DNA of 64,000 nt from Pseudoalteromonas sp. A25 (GTDB taxonomy: Bacteria; Pseudomonadota; Gammaproteobacteria; Enterobacterales; Alteromonadaceae): assembly GCF_009176705.1 (NCBI RefSeq), contig NZ_AP021847.1, positions 734,501 through 798,500 of the forward strand, read 5' to 3'. This document shows positions 8,358-18,299 of the stretch, one piece after another. The number at the start of each line of letters is the position of its first letter. The first letter of the stretch is position 1. The notes below the pieces were generated by a model, which worked only from the letters and a program-made list of their open reading frames with translations, was not told where the DNA came from and searched no databases. The position numbers and the translations under genes are program-made.

Positions 8358-9608
8358 ATGGACATTGCAGTATCAGCAAAAAAATCCACGTCTTTTCGTA
8401 AGTACGTTATCGCAAGCATTGCAATCACCATAATACTGATTGGCGCATATCAAGCCTGGCAATTCAGCCGCGCTGAACTCACTCTTAATGCCAATTCATT
8501 AGTGATAAGCCAAGTACAAAAAGGCAGCTTTACTGTTACGGTTAGAGGCAACGGTGTACTTGTGCCCGAAAAAGTCCAGTGGCTATCAGCCAGTGGCGAT
8601 GCCAAAGTCGAAGCTCTGCTATACAAGCCCGGTCAGCAAGTGAGTAAAGGCGATGAGATTGTTCGCCTGAAAAACCCTCGCTTAGAGCAAGAGCTTGCAG
8701 AAGCCAAATGGGAATTATCAGCACTAGAAGCCGAACACAAAGCCAGTGACTTAGCTGAGCAAGCCGCCATCGCAAAGCAACGCTCAGATATGCTCAACGC
8801 CAAAATGGCATTGGCAGGTGCAGAGCATGAGTACTTGGCACACCAAGAATTAATCGCCACCGGCGCGGTGTCTAAACTAGATTTTCAGCGCGCTAAAATA
8901 GCACTTGAGCAAGCACAGCAAGCGCTGAGCTCTGCACAATTACAAATGGACGAATCATCTAAGAGCCTAAAAGCGCAACAGCAAGCCCGTTTTGCACGAC
9001 TCAACCAGTTAAAAAACCGCGTGATGCGCATTGAAACGCAAGTGAATGACCTTACTGTACGGGCCTCTATTGATAGCATTATTCTCGCTCTACCGATTGA
9101 GGTTGGCCAGCACGTTAACATGGGGAGCAACATTGCTAAGCTTGCAAACCAAGAAGCTTTGATTGCTGAACTACAAGTACCCGAAATACAGATCCAGCAA
9201 ATTGCGGTGGGGCAAAAGGTCACGATTGATACCCAAAACAATCAAGTGCTAGGCCACGTAACTCGTATCGATCCAGAGGTTGTACAAGGCAATGTCCAAG
9301 TGGATGTGGCGTTTTTAGAGCCGTTACCCAGTGACGCACGCCCAGCGCTCAGCGTAAACGGTGAGATCACCATTGCTGAACTTAGTGACACTTTATATGT
9401 GTCACGCCCTCTGTTTTCTCAAAGCCAGACTCAATCCAGTATTTACAAACTAAGCTCAGATGGTTTAATGGCTGAGCGCACACCAGTACAGCTGGGTTTA
9501 GGGTCTGTTAGTTATGTACAAATCATCCAAGGGCTTCAAGAAGGCGACCAGATCATCACCTCTGATCCAAGCCGCTTTGAAAGCTTCACTCAATTTAGAA
9601 TTAATTAG
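8358..9608 (+). CDS. HlyD/MacA-type periplasmic adaptor of an ABC efflux system
   Basis: This 416-residue protein has one N-terminal membrane anchor (about residues 17-35), then a lipoyl-like half, a long alpha-helical hairpin rich in Ala, Glu and Gln (about 100-230), the returning lipoyl half, and a beta-barrel with a C-terminal membrane-proximal region. In MacAB-like systems such adaptors link an inner-membrane ABC transporter to an outer-membrane channel. TTAGGAGC sits eight bases before the ATG. The ATPase gene follows after nine bases. No outer-membrane channel gene is nearby, so a TolC-like partner must come from elsewhere if one is used. Confidence 0.88.
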   Translation: MDIAVSAKKSTSFRKYVIASIAITIILIGAYQAWQFSRAELTLNANSLVISQVQKGSFTVTVRGNGVLVPEKVQWLSASGDAKVEALLYKPGQQVSKGDEIVRLKNPRLEQELAEAKWELSALEAEHKASDLAEQAAIAKQRSDMLNAKMALAGAEHEYLAHQELIATGAVSKLDFQRAKIALEQAQQALSSAQLQMDESSKSLKAQQQARFARLNQLKNRVMRIETQVNDLTVRASIDSIILALPIEVGQHVNMGSNIAKLANQEALIAELQVPEIQIQQIAVGQKVTIDTQNNQVLGHVTRIDPEVVQGNVQVDVAFLEPLPSDARPALSVNGEITIAELSDTLYVSRPLFSQSQTQSSIYKLSSDGLMAERTPVQLGLGSVSYVQIIQGLQEGDQIITSDPSRFESFTQFRIN

Positions 9609-9617
9609 GAAAGCATC

Positions 9618-10346
9618 ATGACTCAATGTGTTTTACAACTAAAAAACCTAAGCAAAGTATTTTATTCTGACGACCTAGAAACCCACGCGCTGAACAACAT
9701 ATCTTTGCAAGTATTCAAACAAGAATATATCGCGATTTCGGGTCCATCTGGCTCAGGAAAGTCAACCCTATTATCGTTGCTTGGCTTACTCGATATTCCT
9801 ACATCAGGCAGTTATCAGCTGGCAGGTCATGAGGTAAGCAACTTAAGCAAAGCGCAGCGGGCTGAGATCAGAAATAAGCAAATCGGGTTTATTTTTCAGT
9901 CGTTCAATTTAATTAGTGATTTAGACGTTATGGAAAACGTAGAGTTACCACTCACTTACCGCAAGGACCTAAATAAATCGCAAGTTAAACAAATGGCAGC
10001 TGAGGCGCTAGCTAAGGTTAATATGAGCCATAGAGTAAACCACTACCCTTCTCAGCTCTCTGGTGGTCAGCAACAGCGGGTCGCTATTGCGCGGGCAATT
10101 GCAGGCGCACCAAGCTTAATTTTAGCCGATGAGCCTACCGGTAACCTTGACTCTAAAAATGCCCATGATGTGCTGGCGTTACTTGACCAGCTGCACCGCG
10201 AAGGCGCAACTATTTGTATGGTGACACACGACCCGCGTTCTGCAGAGCGTGCACAACGTAATATTGAAGTGCTCGATGGTCGCATTATTTCTGATCACAA
10301 AACCCAAAGCGCTAAAGCAAACGATGCTGAAGCCGTCAACGCATAA
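9618..10346 (+). CDS. ABC transporter ATPase, MacB/LolD type
   Basis: A 242-residue ATPase with Walker [11 protein letters not shown]-loop region [13 protein letters not shown] signature LSGGQQQR, Walker [14 protein letters not shown] and switch histidine in MVTHD. This is the lipoprotein-release/MacB subfamily, which couples ATP hydrolysis to mechanotransmission rather than to a classical import or export channel. It lies between the adaptor and permease genes in one operon. About 35 extra residues after the last strand are polar and probably disordered. Confidence 0.93.
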   Translation: MTQCVLQLKNLSKVFYSDDLETHALNNISLQVFKQEYIAISGPSGSGKSTLLSLLGLLDIPTSGSYQLAGHEVSNLSKAQRAEIRNKQIGFIFQSFNLISDLDVMENVELPLTYRKDLNKSQVKQMAAEALAKVNMSHRVNHYPSQLSGGQQQRVAIARAIAGAPSLILADEPTGNLDSKNAHDVLALLDQLHREGATICMVTHDPRSAERAQRNIEVLDGRIISDHKTQSAKANDAEAVNA

Positions 10347-10356
10347 GGGCACAGTT

Positions 10357-12792
10357 ATGAGTATTCACAACGATATAAAGTATGCCATGCGCTTGTTAGC
10401 TAAAAAGCCAAGCTTTAGTGCACTAACCGTGTTCGTGATGGCCACAGGCATTGGCTTAAGTGTTTATTTATTCTCATTTATGAACACCATGTTATTTAAG
10501 CCTCTGCCATTTGCAGACGGTGAACATATTATTGAGTTCACAACCTCACTTAATGGCAAGCGTAATTTTGGCGATTTTAATCTACATGACTTTGCACAGA
10601 TCCAAGCAGATCTAACTAGCGCCAGCGAATTTAGCGTATTTAGAAACACGGTCGTTAGTGTGTCAGGCAGGGACGGCGCTCGCAGATACAATGCGACTGA
10701 TGCCAGAGCCAATATATTTTCGCTCACCCGCACCACACCGCTGCTTGGCAGAACATTTAGTAGTGATGAAGACAAAGTTGGCGGTGAAAATGTCACGGTT
10801 ATTGGCTACGACTTGTGGCAAAACCACTTTGGCGGCCAAGAAGATGTGCTATCAAAAAGCGTTAAAATAAATGGTCAAAACCACCGCGTGATTGGGGTGA
10901 TGCCAGAAGGTTATTATTTTCCACGTCGTGCTCAGCTATGGCGCCCGCTCAAAGACAATATCCAACAAGTCACCAGAGAACAAAATAGCCAAGTAACTGG
11001 CTTAGCGCATAGAAAGCCCGGTGTTAGCCTAGAGCAAATTGACCAAGAGCTTAACTTAATCATGCAGCGCCTCGCTGAACGCTACCCCAAAACGAACGCA
11101 GGAATAGGCGCATATGCCTTAACCATGCATATGTCTACTGCCGATGGCGGTATGCCTGTAGTGTATATTATGCACTTAGCTGCGGTGTTAATTCTGATAT
11201 TGGCGTCAGTTAATGTCGGCAACCTACTTCTATCTAGAGCTGTCGAGCGCTCGCAAGAAACCGCTATCAGAGTGGCCTTAGGCGCCCCCACAGGACGCCT
11301 GTTAAGCCAACTATTATGGGAAAGTATATTTATCTGTGGTTTGGGCGGCCTAATTGGCCTATTGGTCTTAGGCTGGGGGCTTGAACTAACACAAACCATT
11401 ACCAACCAATTTTTTACTGACAGACCACCGTTTTGGTGGGACTTTGGCATTGACGCCTACACATTAAAAATCTTTTTTGCCTTTTTGCTTGGTACCATTT
11501 TTGTTACTGGCTTTTTACCCGCATGGCGTAACATCAATGGCGACTTTAATGCGGTACTGCGCGATGGCACCCGAGGTGCACTTGGCAAGAACGCGGGTAA
11601 GCTCAACAAAGCCTTAGTTGTGGGCGAGGTCTTTTTATCTATCACTATTTTAATCGTTGCAGCGGTCATGATCACCGCAAGTTTTAAAGCGACTTACGCA
11701 GACTATGGCGTGAACACCACTAACAAAATTGTCGGGCAAGTTACGCTGCCTTCAGAGCAATTCAAAACAGATGAGCAAAAAGCGCAATTTGTACACGCAC
11801 TAAATGCACAATTAGTCAGTCAAAACGTATTACAAAATAGTGTGATTATGTCTCGACTGCCGGGCTTTAGCGATACACAAAAAGCCATTGCTGTTGCAGG
11901 CCAAGAGTATGCTAAGCAGAACCTCGCAAGCTACCCGCGCGCCAATCAAATTGCTACTTTCCCAGGAGCTTTAAGCAAACTAGAAGCACAGCTAATTGAT
12001 GGTCGCTTTTTTAACGATGCCGACAACAAAGCCAACATCCACAATGTCATTGTAACGGATAGCTTTGTGGAGCAACATATGAATGGAGGCTCTGCTGTTG
12101 GGCAAAGAATACAGTTTATTAACGAAGACAGCACTAAAGGCCCATGGTATACCATTATTGGTGTTACCAAGCATGTGATACAAAATACGCCTAACAGAGA
12201 TAAACAAGTTAAATTGCCGTCTGTTTATGTGCCGTTTGCACAAACACCTCGTTCATCAATATTTATCGCTGCTGATATCAATAGTGAGCTGGCAACAGCC
12301 AAGACAGCACTGACCAACACAATTAAAGAAGTTGCACCTGACTTACCTATTTATAATATCGACCTGTATGATGCACGCTTAACACAGCGAGTAGCACCGC
12401 TTACGTTTGTAGGCGGCGTATTAATGCTATTTGGGCTTGCCTCTTTCTTATTAGCTGCCAGCGGTATTTACGGGGTAATGGCCAATACGATTTCTCAGCG
12501 AACACAAGAAATTGGTGTAAAACGAGCGTTGGGCGCAAGCGAGCAGAAGATAACCACCGAGTTTCTTATCTCTGGCACTAAACAACTATTACTAGGCGCC
12601 GTGCCAGGACTTGGTATTGGCTTAGCCCTTGGGTATGCAATGTCGGTACCCATTGGTGTAGAGTTTACTGATGTAGCGGTTGCTGCGGTGGTACTGACCG
12701 TATTGCTTAGTGCAGTCGTTTTATTAGCCACGTATTTACCCACCAAGCGAGCAGTAGAACATGAACCCGCTTACGCGCTACACAGTCAATAA
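10357..12792 (+). CDS. Duplicated MacB/FtsX-type ABC permease
   Basis: The 811-residue protein carries two copies of the MacB periplasmic-domain-plus-FtsX unit: a transmembrane helix near residue 25, a periplasmic domain, three helices at about 270-420, then a second helix near 440-460, a second periplasmic domain and three helices at about 670-800. One polypeptide therefore replaces a permease dimer. The start at 10357, ten bases after the ATPase stop, is preferred to an in-frame upstream codon because it begins at the conserved N-terminal helix. The substrate is unknown. Confidence 0.88.
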   Translation: MSIHNDIKYAMRLLAKKPSFSALTVFVMATGIGLSVYLFSFMNTMLFKPLPFADGEHIIEFTTSLNGKRNFGDFNLHDFAQIQADLTSASEFSVFRNTVVSVSGRDGARRYNATDARANIFSLTRTTPLLGRTFSSDEDKVGGENVTVIGYDLWQNHFGGQEDVLSKSVKINGQNHRVIGVMPEGYYFPRRAQLWRPLKDNIQQVTREQNSQVTGLAHRKPGVSLEQIDQELNLIMQRLAERYPKTNAGIGAYALTMHMSTADGGMPVVYIMHLAAVLILILASVNVGNLLLSRAVERSQETAIRVALGAPTGRLLSQLLWESIFICGLGGLIGLLVLGWGLELTQTITNQFFTDRPPFWWDFGIDAYTLKIFFAFLLGTIFVTGFLPAWRNINGDFNAVLRDGTRGALGKNAGKLNKALVVGEVFLSITILIVAAVMITASFKATYADYGVNTTNKIVGQVTLPSEQFKTDEQKAQFVHALNAQLVSQNVLQNSVIMSRLPGFSDTQKAIAVAGQEYAKQNLASYPRANQIATFPGALSKLEAQLIDGRFFNDADNKANIHNVIVTDSFVEQHMNGGSAVGQRIQFINEDSTKGPWYTIIGVTKHVIQNTPNRDKQVKLPSVYVPFAQTPRSSIFIAADINSELATAKTALTNTIKEVAPDLPIYNIDLYDARLTQRVAPLTFVGGVLMLFGLASFLLAASGIYGVMANTISQRTQEIGVKRALGASEQKITTEFLISGTKQLLLGAVPGLGIGLALGYAMSVPIGVEFTDVAVAAVVLTVLLSAVVLLATYLPTKRAVEHEPAYALHSQ

Positions 12793-12823
12793 TACCTATT
12801 AAAACAAGCTTAGGTTACTCGGG

Positions 12824-12855
12824 CAAAGCATAGTTTTTATCTTTACTATGCTTTG
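12824..12855. other. Perfect 10-bp hairpin between permease and regulator genes
   Basis: CAAAGCATAG at 12824-12833 pairs with CTATGCTTTG at 12846-12855 around a 12-base A+T-rich loop. No U-run follows, so it is a weak candidate terminator or attenuator; it could also be an operator for the regulator gene 36 bases downstream. Confidence 0.4.
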
Positions 12856-12890
12856 TCGTACACTAACCTCACTTAATCGTGCGATAACAA

Positions 12891-14279
12891 ATGTTTATGA
12901 GCGACCCAATATTAATCATTGATGATGATGAAGGCATAAGACATGCGCTAAGCCTATTGCTGCTAGAGGAAGGCTATACGAGCCTACAAGCCAGCGGCCC
13001 AACAGAGGCTAAGCAGCTGCTTAAAGACCATATCATTAGTTTAGTGATCACCGATCTCAACTTTACCCAAGATACCACATCTGCCGAAGAGGGCCTCGCC
13101 CTTATCCAGCAAGTACGAGCCGAAGATGAGCAACTGCCTATTATTGCAATTACAGGTTGGGGCAGCATTGAAATAGCAGTTAAAGCAATGCAAGTGGGTG
13201 CCAACGACTTTGTACAGAAACCGTGGGAAAATGAGCGACTGATAAATATCATCCACACCCAACTACAATTGGCAAAAGCCAAGCAACGTACGCAAAAACT
13301 GGCTATTCATAACCAGTTGCTACAAAACGAATTGGGCTTTGTGTCTGGTTTAATTGCCCATTCAGAGCAAATTAAGCATGTACTTACAACATTATCTCAA
13401 GTCGCAAAAAGCGATGTGAGTGTATTACTCACAGGCGAAAATGGTACAGGAAAAAGCCTCTTCGCACGTTACTTACATGACCTTTCTAATCGAAAAAGCG
13501 AACAGTTAATAAGCATTAATATGGGCGCGGTCAGCGAGAGTTTGTTTGAAAGCGAAATGTTCGGCCATGTAAAGGGGGCCTTTACAGATGCAAAATCTCA
13601 ACGCATTGGGCGTTTTGAATTGGCCGATGAAGGAACACTATTTTTAGATGAAATAGCCAATACCCCCTACTCTCAACAAGCCAAGCTATTGAGAGTTTTA
13701 GAAGAAAAACAATTTGAAAAGGTCGGTGCCAGCAAAACCCAATCTGTCGATGTGCGTTTGATCAGTGCCACTAATGCCGATCTTAACCATGCTGTTGCAA
13801 CAGGCCTGTTTCGAAAAGACTTGCTCTATCGAATTAATACCGTACAAATACATATTCCGCCTTTGCGCGAACGTTTGGCCGACATTTTGCCATTAGCACA
13901 TTATTTTTTGCAGCGTGCCGTTGAGAAGTATGCCGCACAGGGGCGTATTTTAACTGCTCAAGCACAACAAGCTTTGCAGCAGTATCACTGGCCGGGTAAC
14001 GTCAGAGAACTTGGTCATATAATGGAGCGTGCACATATTCTCGCTCCAACCGAACACATTGATGTTGAGCACCTAAACTTAACGCCAATACAGCAAGTAC
14101 AAGCAACAGGCAGTCATGCACAAACGGATAACGGCCCGTTACTCACGCTAAGCGAAGTAGAGCAGCAAACTTTGGCACAACGACTCGCTCATTTTGACGG
14201 TGACGCAGTCAGTGCTGCGCAATCACTTGGCTTAAGTCGCAGTACGTTTTATCGTCGCTTAAACAAAGCGATTAAATAA
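12891..14279 (+). CDS. NtrC-class sigma-54-dependent response regulator
   Basis: The 462-residue protein has a receiver domain (residues about 5-125, acceptor Asp in ITDLNF near 55), an AAA+ ATPase (about 155-390; Walker A GENGTGKS near 182) and a Fis-type helix-turn-helix at the C-terminus (about 425-462). The sigma-54 contact loop reads GAFTDA near 229 instead of the classical GAFTGA, a variant I recall as common in this subfamily. A second ATG two codons downstream (12897) is an equally possible start. It lies between the efflux operon and its kinase gene, and a -24/-12 promoter with upstream repeats precedes that operon. Confidence 0.93.
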   Translation: MFMSDPILIIDDDEGIRHALSLLLLEEGYTSLQASGPTEAKQLLKDHIISLVITDLNFTQDTTSAEEGLALIQQVRAEDEQLPIIAITGWGSIEIAVKAMQVGANDFVQKPWENERLINIIHTQLQLAKAKQRTQKLAIHNQLLQNELGFVSGLIAHSEQIKHVLTTLSQVAKSDVSVLLTGENGTGKSLFARYLHDLSNRKSEQLISINMGAVSESLFESEMFGHVKGAFTDAKSQRIGRFELADEGTLFLDEIANTPYSQQAKLLRVLEEKQFEKVGASKTQSVDVRLISATNADLNHAVATGLFRKDLLYRINTVQIHIPPLRERLADILPLAHYFLQRAVEKYAAQGRILTAQAQQALQQYHWPGNVRELGHIMERAHILAPTEHIDVEHLNLTPIQQVQATGSHAQTDNGPLLTLSEVEQQTLAQRLAHFDGDAVSAAQSLGLSRSTFYRRLNKAIK

Positions 14280-14297
14280 TCATAGTGGAGATCATCT

Positions 14298-15626
14298 ATG
14301 CCTAAACACACTCCCTATGAAAAACAGCTGAGTATCATTTATTTAGCAACAGCCCTACCACTGCTGTTAATACTAATCATCACCATGCTTTATAATCAGG
14401 TTTCTGTGTGGCTAGTTGCATTATGTGCATTACTTGGCTCTATTGTTATTACTTGGAGCAGCATACGCATAAAGCAAAAAGTGGTTTATCAACTACGCAC
14501 TCAAACCAACTTAATTGAAGCATTAGCGCAAGGAGATTACACCTTAAGGGCACGTGTTGGGCGACATGAGGAAGAGCTGACGCCACTGTTTAATGCTATT
14601 AATCGCCTAGCTCAGCGGCTCAGTACACAACGTTGGCAATCGGCAGAATCTCAGCAACTGGTACAAACGGTGTTAGAGCACATTGATGTAGCTATTTTGG
14701 CTATCGATGAAAAACAGCAAATTGCCCTATTCAACCGCGCAGCAAAAAAGCTGTTTTCGCTAAATACAAACAATTTACCTAACGCTTTGCCTAAAGAACT
14801 ACTGGTAGTTAATGAGCTCAGTGAGGGTCAAAGTAAAGTCATTGAACTACCCATTGCTTTGCAAACTAAGCGTTACAACTTACACGTAGCACAATACTTA
14901 AGTGATGGAAAAACCTATAAGCTAGTGTTTATAACCGATGTTCATTCGTTGCTGCGCAGCGAAGAGCGACACGCATGGCAGCGACTTATTAAAGTGATGA
15001 GTCATGAGATCAACAACTCTCTATCACCTATCGCATCGATAGCGCAAACTCTGACGAAGATAATCAATAAACAAGCTGACTTAGCGCTCAAAAGTAGCAT
15101 CGCTGAAAACCTCACCTTTATTCACAAACGAGCCAGCGACTTGGGCAATTTCATCGAAAGTTATCATCAACTCGCAAGATTGCCCGAACCAAAGTGTCAG
15201 GCTCATTCGCTCAAAAAGCTTATATCAAACTGCCAAAAACCATTTAATGACTGCGTATTTAACATAATAAAAAAAGATGACGTATATTTGCATATTGACG
15301 CGTCGCAATTTGAGCAGCTTTTGATCAACCTATTCAAAAACGCGCGAGAGGCTTGTGAGCAACTCAACCAGGCTTGCCATATCGATATTGACTGGCAAAT
15401 AAACGCAGAGCAAATAAGAGTAAATATTTATGATAACGGCACTGGGATTAATAACAGTGACAACCTATTTGTTCCTTTTTATAGTACCAAACAGCAAGGT
15501 TCAGGCATCGGATTAGTCTTATGCCAGCAAATCGCAGAAGCCCATCATGGTCGGTTATCCTTACACAATAGAACCGGACAAGCAGGGTGTTGTGCTCAGC
15601 TCGACCTGCCCTATACGTCAGGTTAA
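14298..15626 (+). CDS. Sensor histidine kinase paired with the NtrC-class regulator
   Basis: A 442-residue inner-membrane kinase: two close transmembrane helices (about residues 15-34 and 36-54), a HAMP-like stretch, a small PAS domain (about 110-215), a HisKA helix with phospho-acceptor in VMSHEINNSLSP near 235, and an ATPase domain with DNGTGI and GSGIGLVL. The two helices leave almost no periplasmic loop, so it may sense a signal in or near the membrane. It starts 18 bases after the regulator gene and is certainly co-transcribed with it. Confidence 0.92.
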   Translation: MPKHTPYEKQLSIIYLATALPLLLILIITMLYNQVSVWLVALCALLGSIVITWSSIRIKQKVVYQLRTQTNLIEALAQGDYTLRARVGRHEEELTPLFNAINRLAQRLSTQRWQSAESQQLVQTVLEHIDVAILAIDEKQQIALFNRAAKKLFSLNTNNLPNALPKELLVVNELSEGQSKVIELPIALQTKRYNLHVAQYLSDGKTYKLVFITDVHSLLRSEERHAWQRLIKVMSHEINNSLSPIASIAQTLTKIINKQADLALKSSIAENLTFIHKRASDLGNFIESYHQLARLPEPKCQAHSLKKLISNCQKPFNDCVFNIIKKDDVYLHIDASQFEQLLINLFKNAREACEQLNQACHIDIDWQINAEQIRVNIYDNGTGINNSDNLFVPFYSTKQQGSGIGLVLCQQIAEAHHGRLSLHNRTGQAGCCAQLDLPYTSG

Positions 15627-15710
15627 GTAAAGATCATCGCCTTTGGTTATCAATCACCTGCTGTTAATGCTAAATTAGCCACCATAACGAGAATAACGAT
15701 TCATTTTTTT

Positions 15711-17549
15711 ATGACGCTTTGTAGGCTTATTAAACCATTAGGTATCTTTTTTGCTATGACCATGAGTACCCCTTCAACTGCTATCACACAACCGGACCTA
15801 CCTATTGAGGTACAGCTAGGGCAAAAATTAATGCTCGATTTTCGCTATTTTTGCAGCCATGGGCAGAGCAAAACTTGTCGCACACCAATGACCCATTTAC
15901 CCAAGCAACTTGCCAAAGTGATTAGCGATCACCATATAGGCGGCGTTATTCTTTTCTCAGAAAATACGCATGACGCAGAGCAAATAGTAAACTTAACCAA
16001 CCAACTGCAAGCGGCAGCGCAACAATCTAAGTACCCTCAGCCACTTTTTATAGCAATAGACCAAGAAGGTGGCCGTGTAGCACGTATTAACCGCGAACAA
16101 GCTACATCATTTACCGGTAATATGAGCATTGGGGCCACTTATGCAAAACACGGTACACATTATGCCAGCGCAGTTGCTCAAGTTATCGGCAAAGAGCTTG
16201 CAAGCTTAGGTATAAACGTAAATTTTGCACCCACTGTTGATGTCAACATGAACGCTGAGAACCCGGTGATCAATGTGCGCTCATTTTCAGAAAACCCCGA
16301 GGTTGTTGCCAAGCTAGGTGCTGCACAGGTTAAAGCATTTGAGCAACAAGGTGTTATTTCAGCACTCAAGCACTTTCCAGGGCACGGTGATACCCATGTC
16401 GATAGCCATACAGGCCTGCCAAGAGTGGCTCACGATGAACACACTATTTGGCAAAACGATTTAGCACCTTTTAAAACAGTGATTGATGAAAACCCGCCGG
16501 GTATGATCATGACTGCACATATCCAATATCCAGCGCTAGATAGTAGTACATTTGAAAATAAGCATGGCCAACAGATGCTAAAACCCGCCACGATGTCACG
16601 TACTATCATGCATGACTTGCTGCGCACGAAGCTTGGCTACCAGGGGGTCGTGATCACTGATGCATTAGACATGGCTGGTATCAGTCACTTTTTCGATAAC
16701 ACCTCAGCGGTGATTGAAACCTTTAACGCCGGTGTTGATATCGCTCTGATGCCCCTTGCGATACGCACACAAGACGACATCAAACACTTAGAGCAGCTGT
16801 TTAAGTCGCTCACGCTTGCCGTCCAAGATAACACCCTAAACCGTGATGAGATACGCGCATCAGCCAACAGAATAGTTGCACTAAAACAGCGTTACTTGCA
16901 AAACATCGCCCCAGCTTCAAGCGCTATTGCAAAAGCCACATTAGGTAACCCCGGACATCGAAAACTTGAAGCGGAGCTTGCATTGGCAGCCATTACGCAA
17001 GTTAAAAACGAAAAGCTATTACCCTTAGATATAAAAACCAACAATAAAATTCATTTGATTATGCCCGACATGCGCAAATGCGAAGCATTGCGCCAAGCGC
17101 TATCGACATTTAGTAAAGCCCCTTTACAGATCACCTGTAATAGCTTGCAAGGCTTTGATCCAAGCTTAGCTGCACAACAAATTTCAGAGGCAAGTGTAGT
17201 CATTGCAGGGCATGCAAGCCCACAGCAAAGCGCCGTAGAAATAGGCGGCATGGAAGACGCAGCCAAACTAGAAAAATTTGCTCTATCGGCTCAACAGCAA
17301 CCAAAGGCGCTCAAAGAACTGCTAACTGTTGCTAAAAAGCACAATAAGGCAACCGTATTTATCAGCTTACGCGCTCCATATGAAATTAAGCAATTTGAAT
17401 CCTTAAGCGATGCGGTATTGGCAAGCTATGCTTATAACATTGATGTTGAAACTGATGAGCAAGTTACAGGGCCTGCTTTTACAGCTCTGGCAAAAGTAAT
17501 TTTGGGCTTGGCACCAGCAAACGGCACTTTACCTGTAACCATAAAATAG
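15711..17549 (+). CDS. Secreted GH3 beta-N-acetylhexosaminidase-like glycosidase
   Basis: A 612-residue protein with an N-terminal signal peptide ending near STA and a GH3 TIM-barrel (about residues 30-400). The NagZ-type signature KHFPGHGDTHVDSH near 220 carries the catalytic His/Asp loop, and the nucleophile Asp is expected in VITDALDMAGI near 320. A second alpha/beta domain follows (about 420-612), so it is longer than cytoplasmic NagZ (about 340 residues). It probably trims N-acetylglucosamine from chitin- or murein-derived sugars outside the cytoplasm. The upstream ribosome site is weak. pxpA follows after eight bases. Confidence 0.88.
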   Translation: MTLCRLIKPLGIFFAMTMSTPSTAITQPDLPIEVQLGQKLMLDFRYFCSHGQSKTCRTPMTHLPKQLAKVISDHHIGGVILFSENTHDAEQIVNLTNQLQAAAQQSKYPQPLFIAIDQEGGRVARINREQATSFTGNMSIGATYAKHGTHYASAVAQVIGKELASLGINVNFAPTVDVNMNAENPVINVRSFSENPEVVAKLGAAQVKAFEQQGVISALKHFPGHGDTHVDSHTGLPRVAHDEHTIWQNDLAPFKTVIDENPPGMIMTAHIQYPALDSSTFENKHGQQMLKPATMSRTIMHDLLRTKLGYQGVVITDALDMAGISHFFDNTSAVIETFNAGVDIALMPLAIRTQDDIKHLEQLFKSLTLAVQDNTLNRDEIRASANRIVALKQRYLQNIAPASSAIAKATLGNPGHRKLEAELALAAITQVKNEKLLPLDIKTNNKIHLIMPDMRKCEALRQALSTFSKAPLQITCNSLQGFDPSLAAQQISEASVVIAGHASPQQSAVEIGGMEDAAKLEKFALSAQQQPKALKELLTVAKKHNKATVFISLRAPYEIKQFESLSDAVLASYAYNIDVETDEQVTGPAFTALAKVILGLAPANGTLPVTIK

Positions 17550-17557
17550 GACTCGTT

Positions 17558-18292
17558 ATGCTATTAAACTGTGATTTGGGAGAAAGCTTTGGCGCTTGGA
17601 AAATGGGCCTAGATGAACAAGCTATGGCAGTGATCGACTGTGCCAATATTGCCTGTGGGTTTCATGCAGGCGACCCCTGCGTAATTGCCAAAACTTTAAA
17701 ATTGGCCAAACAGCACCAAGTGATGATTGGTGCACACCCCAGTTATCCAGACTTACAAGGGTTTGGCCGCCGCTCTATGAAAATGAATGCAACAGAATTA
17801 ACTGATACACTGCATTATCAAATTTCAGCACTCGATGGCATGGCACAATGCCAAGACTTAACGCTTTCATATGTTAAACCTCATGGCGCTCTGTACAATG
17901 ATATGATGGCCGACGAATCACTACTAAAAATAGTGATCCAGGCAATTGCGAGCTACCCCAAAGACTTGAAGTTGATGGTACTCGCTACGGCTCGCCAGCA
18001 AGCCCATCAAGCTCTTGCTGATGAATTTGGTGTCTCGCTTATGTTTGAAGCGTTTGCTGACAGGCTTTACACCGATAATGGCATGCTCACACCACGCTCT
18101 CAAGCTAACGCTGTACATGATAAAACAGCACTTATGGCACAAGTTAAGCAATTGGCACTGCAAGGCTGTGTTACTACTGAGTCAGGCAAACAACTCGCGT
18201 TGCGCGCTGATACGCTATGCGTGCATGGCGACAACGAAGCAAGTATCGCGCAAATTCAAGAGATCAGTATTTTACTAACTCAATCTAGTTAA
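17558..18292 (+). CDS. pxpA: 5-oxoprolinase subunit A (LamB/YcsF family)
   Basis: The 244-residue protein starts MLLNCDLGESFG and contains the family blocks CGFHAGDP (near 34) and KPHGALYN (near 108). PxpA works with PxpB and PxpC to open 5-oxoproline to glutamate using ATP. No pxpB or pxpC lies in the window, so the partners must be elsewhere or the enzyme has another role. It follows the GH3 gene by eight bases and is likely co-transcribed. Oddly, its last codons contain an exact 20-bp copy (18261-18280) of the repeat that forms the array at 32.3-32.9 kb. Confidence 0.92.
   Translation: MLLNCDLGESFGAWKMGLDEQAMAVIDCANIACGFHAGDPCVIAKTLKLAKQHQVMIGAHPSYPDLQGFGRRSMKMNATELTDTLHYQISALDGMAQCQDLTLSYVKPHGALYNDMMADESLLKIVIQAIASYPKDLKLMVLATARQQAHQALADEFGVSLMFEAFADRLYTDNGMLTPRSQANAVHDKTALMAQVKQLALQGCVTTESGKQLALRADTLCVHGDNEASIAQIQEISILLTQSS
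18261..18280 (+). repeat. Solitary copy of the GATC/TTTTACTAACT 20-mer inside pxpA
   Basis: AGATCAGTATTTTACTAACT matches the array consensus AGATCA-N3-TTTTACTAACT at all 17 fixed positions. It lies in coding sequence, translating as part of the EISILLTQ tail of PxpA. It is the only full copy I found outside the array. Confidence 0.7.
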
Positions 18293-18299
18293 TGTACCC

